From positions 1 through 20,253 of the forward strand of contig UQXG01000023.1 in NCBI GenBank assembly GCA_900544945.1: DNA of 20,253 nucleotides, read 5' to 3'. Each line of letters begins with the position of its first letter. Within the stretch, counting starts at the first letter, position 1. Positions 7,315 through 13,538 of the stretch are shown piece after piece. Source of the DNA: an uncultured Eubacteriales bacterium (GTDB taxonomy: Bacteria; Bacillota; Clostridia; Oscillospirales; Oscillospiraceae). The notes beneath the pieces are model-generated. The model worked only from the letters and a program-made list of their open reading frames with translations, searched no databases and was not told the origin of the DNA. The translations under genes and the position numbers were made by a program.

Positions 7315-8964
7315 ATGCTGAGCTTACTGCACATTGAGAATATTGCGGTCATTGAGTGTGCGGATATTTCCTTTGACCGTGGCTTCAATGTTCTCACCGG
7401 TGAGACCGGTGCCGGTAAATCCATTGTCATCGATGCCATTTCCGCCATCCTGGGGGAACGAGCCTATCGGGACATGATTCGTACCGGAACCGAGCGGGCC
7501 AGCGTCCGGGCGGTATTCACGGAAGTTCCGGAATTTCCTTGGTTTGCGGAAAACGGCGTGGAATATGACCCGGAGACGGTGATTTCCCGGGAAATCCACC
7601 TGGATGGGAAGAATATCTGTCGGGTCAACGGAACCCTCGTGAACGTGTCTTGCCTGCACAAGCTGGGTATCCAGCTCATCAACATTCACGGTCAGCATGA
7701 TTCCGCCGCACTGTTTGACGAGGAAAACCACCTGGCCTTTCTCGATGCCTTTGCGGACAACGGGAAGCTGCGGGCTTCTTACGGGGATCGCTACGAGGCG
7801 GTGGCGAAGCTCCGCCGGGAGATCAGCAGCCTGACCATGGACGAGGGCGAGAAGCTTCGCCGGATGGAAAACCTCAAATACCAGATCGCCGAAATCGAAA
7901 AGGCGGAATTGGAACCCGGGGAGGACGACCGGCTGGAGGAGCGGCGGAAGGTGCTGCAAAACGCGGAGAAGCTGAGCAACGGCATGGAAACCGCCGTGGA
8001 GTGTCTCTACGGTGGGGAGGATTCCGACGGAGCCTCGGGACTTCTTGCCCAGGCGGAGTATGCCCTGGCTCGGCTGTCCCGGTTCAGCGACAGCTTCGCG
8101 GCTCTCCACGACCGGGTGTCGGATCTCATGTACCAGGTTCAGGACGCGGCGGAGGAGGTTCGGGACGCCCGGGACAGCCTGAGCTATTCCGCCGAGGAAC
8201 TGGAGCAGATCGAGTCCCGGCTGGATGTGATTCACAAGCTTCGCCGGAAGTACGGCACCACCTGCGAGGATATCCTGGAATATCTGGACAAGGCGAAAAA
8301 AGAGCTGGATGAAATTGAATTCGCCGACGATAAGCTGGAACGGCTGAAAAGAAATTTGAAAAAAGCAGAAAAGGAAGCCTGGGATGCTGCCTTGGCCCTT
8401 CGGGAAAATCGGCAGCAGGCGGCGGACACCATGTCGAAGCGGATTCTATCTGAGCTTGCCCAGCTGGATATGCCGAGAGTGCAGTTTGCCTGCCGGTTTA
8501 CGGAAACGGAGCTGACGGCAAGCGGTGCGGACGCAGTGGCCTTCTATATGTCGGCTAATGCGGGCGAAGCCTTGAAGCCCCTGAGCCGGGTGGCCTCCGG
8601 CGGCGAGCTGGCCCGGATTATGTTGGCCATGAAGAATGTGCTGGCGGAAAAGGATCAGGTGGCCACTCTGATTTTTGACGAGGTGGACACCGGCGTGTCC
8701 GGCAGAGCTGCCCAGAAGGTGGCGGAGAAGCTGAGAAGCGTGGCTGTCCATAAGCAGGTGCTCTGTGTAACCCATCTGCCCCAGTTGGCGGCTCTGGCCA
8801 ACACCCATCTGCTCATTGCCAAGTCCGAACGGGACGGGCGTACCTATACCTCCGTCACGCCTTTGGATTTGGAGGGGCGGAAGCGGGAACTGGCCCGGAT
8901 TATCGGCGGCGCGAACATTACGGAAACCACCCTGAAAAGCGCGGAAGAAATGCTCCGGGGCTGA
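7315..8964 (+). CDS. recN: DNA repair ATPase RecN
   Basis: A 549-aa SMC-like protein acting early in double-strand break repair. The N-terminal half of the ATPase has Walker A GETGAGKS at 29-36 and the RecN-typical NIHGQHDS near residue 120. A central coiled coil covers roughly residues 150-370, rich in E, K, R and L. The C-terminal half has the ABC signature SGGELARIMLAM near residue 428, Walker B LIFDEVDTG near 451 and the switch histidine in CVTHLPQL near 484. ATG 7315 is preceded by AAGGAAGGGGGAG. It ends the OLE-oapA-dxs operon. No terminator is visible after it; the next promoter begins only ten bases past its stop. Confidence 0.97.
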   Translation: MLSLLHIENIAVIECADISFDRGFNVLTGETGAGKSIVIDAISAILGERAYRDMIRTGTERASVRAVFTEVPEFPWFAENGVEYDPETVISREIHLDGKNICRVNGTLVNVSCLHKLGIQLINIHGQHDSAALFDEENHLAFLDAFADNGKLRASYGDRYEAVAKLRREISSLTMDEGEKLRRMENLKYQIAEIEKAELEPGEDDRLEERRKVLQNAEKLSNGMETAVECLYGGEDSDGASGLLAQAEYALARLSRFSDSFAALHDRVSDLMYQVQDAAEEVRDARDSLSYSAEELEQIESRLDVIHKLRRKYGTTCEDILEYLDKAKKELDEIEFADDKLERLKRNLKKAEKEAWDAALALRENRQQAADTMSKRILSELAQLDMPRVQFACRFTETELTASGADAVAFYMSANAGEALKPLSRVASGGELARIMLAMKNVLAEKDQVATLIFDEVDTGVSGRAAQKVAEKLRSVAVHKQVLCVTHLPQLAALANTHLLIAKSERDGRTYTSVTPLDLEGRKRELARIIGGANITETTLKSAEEMLRG

Positions 8965-8973
8965 AAAATCCTC

Positions 8974-9002
8974 TTGACAAACCCGGACTTCTTTGTTAGG
9001 AT
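8974..9002 (+). promoter_or_regulatory. Promoter of the tyrS T-box transcript
   Basis: A perfect TTGACA (8974-8979), 17-base spacer, and TAGGAT (8997-9002) preceded by TGT as an extended -10. Transcription should begin near 9009, just before the T-box Stem I. It lies immediately downstream of the recN stop. Confidence 0.8.
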
Positions 9003-9008
9003 AGCACC

Positions 9009-9431
9009 AACACATGGATGGGAAGAAGTAGGTATCCAGGGGATTGTCAGAGAGCTGCCGTTTGGTGCGAGGCAGTGAATTCCGGCTGCTGAAATACCTC
9101 CCGGAGTGGCCTTTCTGAAGAAAGGCAATACCGCGCAATTTAGCAAGAAGCCCCAGCCGAAGATTTTGGTTCAATTCAAAGTTTTGAAAATGGCGACATA
9201 CCGTGTGTATTTCCCGTTTTCAAAACTGCGGAAGTGAGACAAAAGATTGGCTGCGGCTCGCAGATACAATTGTGCGGGGTTGCCTTAGGTAGGGAAGGAC
9301 GGGTACGCCCGATAGCGCGAAGGCCGTTACTGGACGGCGTGAGGGAGAATGCCGCAAGGATTCTCTAAACTGAGGTGGTACCGCGAATTTTTCGCCCTCT
9401 GTCGTTTTGACAGAGGGCGTTGATTATTTTT
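9009..9431 (+). promoter_or_regulatory. T-box riboswitch, tyrosine specificity (specifier TAC)
   Basis: A leader that senses uncharged tRNA(Tyr) and lets transcription proceed into tyrS only when tRNA is deacylated. Stem I hallmarks are GAAGAAGTAGGTATCC (AGTA motif), the distal-loop elements AGAGAGCTGCCG and GGTGCGAGGCAG, then GAAATACCTC with specifier TAC at 9095-9097 and the conserved GAGTGGCCTTTCTGAA. A Stem III-like hairpin lies at about 9345-9366 (GAGAAT/ATTCTC). The T-box AGGTGGTACCGCG, which pairs with the tRNA acceptor end, is at 9373-9385, and the competing terminator follows at 9393-9431. At about 420 bases it is longer than most T-boxes because of an extra AT-rich hairpin arm near 9180-9227. 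Confidence 0.95.
9393..9431 (+). terminator. T-box-controlled intrinsic terminator
   Basis: A perfect 11-bp stem, CGCCCTCTGTC (9393-9403) and GACAGAGGGCG (9409-9419), with a five-base loop, followed by a T-rich tail at 9420-9431. The antiterminator formed with the T-box at 9373-9385 excludes this hairpin when uncharged tRNA(Tyr) is bound. Confidence 0.92.
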
Positions 9432-9444
9432 GGAGGTTTTGAAA

Positions 9445-10668
9445 ATGAAACTGTACGACGAGCTGGTTGCCCGGGGTCTTATTGCCCAGGTGACTAATGA
9501 GGAAGAAATTCGGGAAATGATCGACAACGGCAAGGCCGTGTTCTATATCGGCTTTGACCCCACTGCCGATTCCCTGCATGTAGGTCACTTCATGGCACTG
9601 TGCCTGATGAAGCGGCTGCAAATGGCCGGCAACCGACCCATTGCCCTCATCGGCGGCGGCACGGCCATGATCGGCGACCCCTCCGGCCGGACGGACATGC
9701 GCTCCATGATGACCAAGGAGACCATCGACCACAACTGCGCCTGCTTCAAAAAGCAGATGGAGCGGTTCATTGAGTTTGGCGAGGGCAAGGCCATGATGGT
9801 CAACAACGCCGATTGGCTGCTGAACCTGAACTACATCGATTTCATCCGGGACATCGGCGCTTGCTTCTCCGTGAACAACATGCTCCGGGCAGAGTGCTTC
9901 AAGCAGCGGATGGAGAAGGGCCTGAGCTTCCTGGAGTTCAACTACATGCCCATGCAGTCCTACGACTTCTACTACCTGTACCAGCACTACGGCTGCAATA
10001 TGCAGTTCGGCGGCAACGACCAGTGGAGCAATATGCTGGGCGGTACCGAGCTCATTCGCCGGAAGCTGGGCAAGGATGCCCACGCCATGACCATCACCCT
10101 GCTTCTCAACTCCGAGGGCAAGAAGATGGGCAAGACCGCCAAGGGCGCGGTGTGGCTGGATCCCAATAAGACCTCTCCCTTCGAGTTCTACCAGTACTGG
10201 CGGAATGTGGAGGACGCGGACGTGCTCAAGTGTATCAGGATGCTGACCTTCCTGCCTCTGGAGCAGATCAACGCCATGGCGGACTGGAAGGATGCTCAGC
10301 TGAACACCGCCAAAGAGATTCTTGCCTTTGAACTGACCAAGCTGGTGCACGGCGAGGAAGAGGCGAACAAGGCGCAGGCTGCGGCCAAGGCTCTGTTCGT
10401 GGGCGGCGGCGATGATGCCAATATGCCCACCACCGAAATCACGGCCGACAAGCTGACAGACGGCAAGATCGGTATTCTGAACCTGATGGTGGCCTGCGGT
10501 CTGGCGCCCTCCAACAAGCAGGCCCGGCAGCTGGTGGAGCAGGGCGGCGTTCTGGTGAACGACGAGAAGGTGCCCTCCGCCCAGTTTGCCGTCACCGAGG
10601 AAATGCTCAAGGAAGGCGTGAAGCTCCGCAAGGGCAAGAAGGTGTTCCATAAGGCGGTGCTGGCATAA
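9445..10668 (+). CDS. tyrS: Tyrosyl-tRNA synthetase
   Basis: Charges tRNA(Tyr) with tyrosine. The 407-aa class Ic synthetase has the HIGH-type motif HVGH at residues 45-48 within FDPTADSLHVGHF, the tyrosine-site GGNDQWSN segment, and the KMSKS-type loop KKMGKT near residue 230. A C-terminal S4 domain for tRNA binding follows (LMVACGLAPSNKQARQLVEQ and on). The ATG at 9445 is chosen because GGAGG sits eight bases before it; an upstream in-frame TTG at 9430 falls in the terminator tail. Expression is governed by the T-box leader, whose TAC specifier fits this product. Confidence 0.97.
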   Translation: MKLYDELVARGLIAQVTNEEEIREMIDNGKAVFYIGFDPTADSLHVGHFMALCLMKRLQMAGNRPIALIGGGTAMIGDPSGRTDMRSMMTKETIDHNCACFKKQMERFIEFGEGKAMMVNNADWLLNLNYIDFIRDIGACFSVNNMLRAECFKQRMEKGLSFLEFNYMPMQSYDFYYLYQHYGCNMQFGGNDQWSNMLGGTELIRRKLGKDAHAMTITLLLNSEGKKMGKTAKGAVWLDPNKTSPFEFYQYWRNVEDADVLKCIRMLTFLPLEQINAMADWKDAQLNTAKEILAFELTKLVHGEEEANKAQAAAKALFVGGGDDANMPTTEITADKLTDGKIGILNLMVACGLAPSNKQARQLVEQGGVLVNDEKVPSAQFAVTEEMLKEGVKLRKGKKVFHKAVLA

Positions 10669-10713
10669 CCGGAAGGTTAAGAAAGCATAGAATCCTATAG
10701 GTAACGATTCAAT

Positions 10714-10994
10714 TGTCATTGCGAACCAGTCCTCAGACTGGTGTGGCAATCCGCGTCTCAAGCCTTCCCCTGAGAGGGTGGTGCTCCGCGCAGCGAATTC
10801 AAATCCAACAATTGCCAGTGGCAATTGCTCCATAATGTAAAGGTGCCGGTCGGGCGGATGAGGTCGCTCGTGGTTTTCGGAAGAACCGGGGGATTGCCAC
10901 ACCAGTGACATCGATAAATTACGGTATGACTGCCACCGGCAGTCATTGAGATTTTGATTCGCTGCGCGGAGCACCACGCTGGTTCGCAATGACA
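10714..10994. repeat. Composite nested inverted-repeat element (MITE/REP-like)
   Basis: A non-coding element of about 281 bp between two convergent genes. The ends are perfect 16-bp inverted repeats, TGTCATTGCGAACCAG (10714-10729) and its complement at 10979-10994. Nested inside are a perfect 21-bp inverted pair (10778-10798 with 10957-10977), a perfect 16-bp pair (10737-10752 with 10891-10906), and local palindromes at 10726-10741, 10809-10827 and 10926-10946. No transposase is encoded. The layout looks like a non-autonomous repeat family, perhaps one copy inserted near another. Transcribed either way it would fold into a large hairpin and may serve as terminator or mRNA stabiliser for tyrS and dapA. 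The remaining bases at 10669-10713 and 10995-11029 hold nothing I recognise. Confidence 0.75.
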
Positions 10995-11029
10995 TTCTTC
11001 TACTTAGGTGCTTGCGCGTATGGCGGGCT

Positions 11030-11902
11030 TTAGCTAAGGAGGATTTCTTGCAGTTTAGCAATGGTTTCGGAGGAAGCGGGGGTCAAGGGCAGGCGGCAGG
11101 TGCCGCAGTCATAGCCAACGAGCTTCATGGCGGCCTTGACGGGGATGGGATTCACCTCCCGGAACAGAGCCTCCGTCAGGGGCAGCAGACGCAACTGCAA
11201 ATCCGCGGCGGTGTCGAAATCCCCGTCCAGAGCCGCCCGGGTCAGGGCTTGGGTCTGCTCTGGCAGGACGTTGGACAAAACGGAAATGACCCCCTGGCCG
11301 CCGAGAGCCAGAATGGGGGCGGTCAGGTCATCGTTTCCGCTCCAAAGAGAAAAGTCGTCCGGGCAAATTGCCCGGATTTTGCTGATTTTGCCCATATCCG
11401 TGCTGGCTTCCTTCACCCCGGCAATGTTGGGAATCTTAGATAACTCCCGATAGACGCTGACGGGAATGTCCACCCCTGTCCGGCTGGGCACGTTATAGAC
11501 AATCACCGGAATATGTACGGCTCCCGCAATGGCGCTATAGTGGCTCAGAAGCCCATCGGCAGTGGCTTTGTTGTAATAGGGGCTTACCACCAACAACGCA
11601 TCCGCTCCGGCTGCTTCCGCTGCCGCGCTCAGAGCCACGGCGTGCTGGGTGTCGTTGGAGCCGGTGCCGGCAATGATCTTGCAGCGGCCGCCGGCATAGC
11701 GGGCGCACCGGCGGAAAATCTCCAGCTTTTCGCAGTCGGAAAGGGTAGGGGATTCGCCGGTGGTGCCGCAGAGCACTACGGCCTCAATTCCTGCCGCAAT
11801 CTGCCTGCCAAGGAGCAGTTCCAGCAGGGGGTAGTTGACGGCATTTCCGAGAAAGGGTGTGACCAGGGCGGTGCACACCCCGGTAAATAAGGGCTTTTTC
11901 AT
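11030..11902 (-). CDS. dapA: 4-hydroxy-tetrahydrodipicolinate synthase
   Basis: Condenses pyruvate with aspartate semialdehyde, the committed step of lysine and diaminopimelate synthesis. The 290-aa TIM barrel has normal family length. The active site is visible: T47-T48 in GTTGESPTL, Y136 in VIVYNVPSRTG, R141, and the Schiff-base lysine K164 in GVKEAST. The start ATG at 11902 follows GGAGGT (complement of 11911-11916) with eight-base spacing. Both lie in a predicted hairpin that could control translation. The gene stands alone, convergent with tyrS across the repeat element and divergent from the tetrapyrrole operon; I could not find a convincing minus-strand promoter. Confidence 0.96.
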   Translation of the reverse strand: MKKPLFTGVCTALVTPFLGNAVNYPLLELLLGRQIAAGIEAVVLCGTTGESPTLSDCEKLEIFRRCARYAGGRCKIIAGTGSNDTQHAVALSAAAEAAGADALLVVSPYYNKATADGLLSHYSAIAGAVHIPVIVYNVPSRTGVDIPVSVYRELSKIPNIAGVKEASTDMGKISKIRAICPDDFSLWSGNDDLTAPILALGGQGVISVLSNVLPEQTQALTRAALDGDFDTAADLQLRLLPLTEALFREVNPIPVKAAMKLVGYDCGTCRLPLTPASSETIAKLQEILLS

Positions 11903-11929
11903 AGACTGATACCTCCATTGCAGTCTATG
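11900..11929 (-). promoter_or_regulatory. Hairpin enclosing the dapA Shine-Dalgarno and start codon
   Basis: In the dapA mRNA, CATAGACTG (complement of 11921-11929) pairs perfectly with CAGTCTATG (complement of 11900-11908). The 12-base loop holds the GGAGGT ribosome binding site, and the final ATG of the 3' arm is the start codon. Such a fold would hide the start codon and could act as a translational switch, or be a DNA operator palindrome. Confidence 0.5.
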
Positions 11930-11965
11930 CCGGGGACGGCGGTTTTGCCCGCAGGGGAATGGCCA

Positions 11966-11994
11966 TTGACAGAAGGCGAAAAAAAGGATAAAAT
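11966..11994 (+). promoter_or_regulatory. Promoter of the tetrapyrrole/cobalamin operon
   Basis: A perfect TTGACA (11966-11971), 17-base spacer, and TAAAAT (11989-11994) in an A-rich stretch. Transcription would start near 12001 and leave a leader of about 68 bases before cbiK-cbiL. All downstream genes to 20202 are on this strand without an obvious further promoter. Confidence 0.82.
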
Positions 11995-12007
11995 AAAATA
12001 GAATATT

Positions 12008-12037
12008 ATGCCGTTTGGGCTTTTGCCTTGACGGCAT
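12008..12037 (+). promoter_or_regulatory. Leader hairpin with symmetric internal loop, upstream of cbiK-cbiL
   Basis: ATGCCGT (12008-12014) pairs with ACGGCAT (12031-12037). Inside, TTG faces TTG as a symmetric internal loop, then GGC (12018-12020) pairs with GCC (12025-12027) around a TTTT loop. It directly follows the predicted transcription start and has no T-tract, so it is not a standard terminator. It is too small to be a cobalamin riboswitch. Function unknown. Confidence 0.4.
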
Positions 12038-12068
12038 CCATTTTGAAGATACAACAGGAGAAAATAGT

Positions 12069-13538
12069 ATGAAAAAGGCGATTCTTGCTGTTTCTTTCGG
12101 CACTTCCTATCCGGATACCCTTCAGCGCACCATCGCTGCCACAGAGGAAATGCTGGGGAAAACCTTCCCGGACTGGGAGGTGCGCCGGGCCTTCACCAGC
12201 GGAATGATTATCCGAAAGCTCCAAAAGCGGGACGCGGTGGAAATTGATACCGTGACCCAGGCCATGAAGCGTCTGGAGGCCGAGGGCTATACCCATGTGG
12301 CCGTCCAGTCCACCCATGTGATGCACGGGGAGGAATATGAGAAGATGCTTTCTCAGCTGGCGCCTTTCCGGCTGCGGCTGCGCATTGCCGTGGGAATGCC
12401 CCTGCTTCACGCGCAGGAGGACTATGAAAAGACGGCGAAGGCTCTGCTGGAATGGCTGCCGCCGGTGGAAGAGAATGAAGCACTGGTGCTTATGGGTCAC
12501 GGAACGGAGCACTTTGCCAATTCTGCCTATGCCCAGATGGAGCAGGTACTCCGGGAGCACTCTGACCGGGTATATCTTGCTACGGTGGAGGGCTATCCCA
12601 CGCTGGAAAATGTGATAGCTCGGCTGGAAAAGCGGCCGGAAATCCGGAAAATTCGGCTGGCACCATTTATGCTGGTGGCCGGTGACCACGCCAGAAACGA
12701 CATGGCGGGAGCCAAGGATTCCTGGGCCAGCCGTCTGGAGGCGGTGGGGTATCGGGTTTCCTGCATTCTTCGGGGACTGGGAGAATGTCCGGCTATCCGG
12801 GAACTGTTCGCCGAGCACTGCCGTCAGGCGGTGGAGGAGCTGTCTCAGGGCGGGAAGCTCTGGGGTGTGGGTGTTGGCCCCGGAGACCCGGAGCTTCTGA
12901 CGGTGAAGGCTGTCCGGGTGCTCCGGGAGGCGGACGTAGTGCTGGTGCCGGATGCGGGCACCGGCGACAAGGTGGCTCTGAATATTGCCAAGGACTATCT
13001 GAAGGACAAGGAAATCCGCTTCGTCAAGACGCCTATGGTTCGGGATCGGGCGGTGATGGACAAAGCCCATGAACAGGCGGCGGAGGAAATTGCCGGATTG
13101 CTGGACGCGGGGAAGCAGGTGGTTTTCCTGACCCTGGGTGACCCTGCCATCTATTCTACCTATATGTACATTCATCGGAAGGTGATGGAGCGGGGCTGCG
13201 ATGTGGAGGTGGTTCCGGGAATCCCCTCCTTCTGCGCGGCGGCGGCTCGGCTGAATCGGTCGCTGTGTCTGGGACGGGAGCCTCTGATGATCATTCCGGC
13301 TTCCCATGACCAGGAGGCACTGATGGATGTGCCCGGCAGCAAGGTTTTCATGAAGGCCGGACGCTCCATTGTGGATCTGCAATCCGAGCTGAAAAAGCGG
13401 GGGCTGCTGGAAGGTGCTGCCATGGTGGAAAACTGCGGTATGGAAAATGAGCGGGTATATCCCCATTTTGCCGATCTGAAGGAGCCTTCGGGCTATTTTT
13501 CCCTGGTGATCGTGAAGGGAGAGTCGGAAGAATGCTGA
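12069..13538 (+). CDS. cbiKL: Fusion: sirohydrochlorin cobaltochelatase (CbiK) + cobalt-factor II C20-methyltransferase (CbiL)
   Basis: A 489-aa bifunctional cobalamin enzyme. Residues 1 to about 258 are CbiK, the ATP-independent anaerobic chelatase that inserts cobalt into sirohydrochlorin; the metal-site histidines are H144 in LMGHGTEH and H207 in VAGDHARND. Residues about 262-489 are CbiL, a SAM-dependent tetrapyrrole methylase that adds the C20 methyl; its marks are GVGVGPGDPELLT (266-278), the FLTLGDPAIYST loop (353-364) and VVPGIPSF (381-388). Each half matches a full-length stand-alone enzyme, so the fusion is not a truncation. The two steps are consecutive, suggesting hand-over of cobalt-sirohydrochlorin. 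ATG 12069 follows AGGAGA. It is first in the operon and overlaps hemA by seven bases. Confidence 0.93.
   Translation: MKKAILAVSFGTSYPDTLQRTIAATEEMLGKTFPDWEVRRAFTSGMIIRKLQKRDAVEIDTVTQAMKRLEAEGYTHVAVQSTHVMHGEEYEKMLSQLAPFRLRLRIAVGMPLLHAQEDYEKTAKALLEWLPPVEENEALVLMGHGTEHFANSAYAQMEQVLREHSDRVYLATVEGYPTLENVIARLEKRPEIRKIRLAPFMLVAGDHARNDMAGAKDSWASRLEAVGYRVSCILRGLGECPAIRELFAEHCRQAVEELSQGGKLWGVGVGPGDPELLTVKAVRVLREADVVLVPDAGTGDKVALNIAKDYLKDKEIRFVKTPMVRDRAVMDKAHEQAAEEIAGLLDAGKQVVFLTLGDPAIYSTYMYIHRKVMERGCDVEVVPGIPSFCAAAARLNRSLCLGREPLMIIPASHDQEALMDVPGSKVFMKAGRSIVDLQSELKKRGLLEGAAMVENCGMENERVYPHFADLKEPSGYFSLVIVKGESEEC

Noticed and set aside
7315..8964. recN as a generic SMC or ABC ATPase
   Set aside because: The NIHGQHDS segment, length and position after argR fit RecN specifically.
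10758..10946. A 62-aa minus-strand frame inside the repeat element as a transposase remnant
   Set aside because: No transposase motif is seen and its sequence is explained by the nested inverted repeats.
11903..12010. A minus-strand promoter for dapA
   Set aside because: Several A/T-rich -10-like words exist, but none has an acceptable -35 box at 16-18 bases.
12001..12068. Cobalamin riboswitch upstream of the operon
   Set aside because: The leader is only about 68 bases and shows no B12-box-like sequence; a cobalamin aptamer needs roughly 200 bases.
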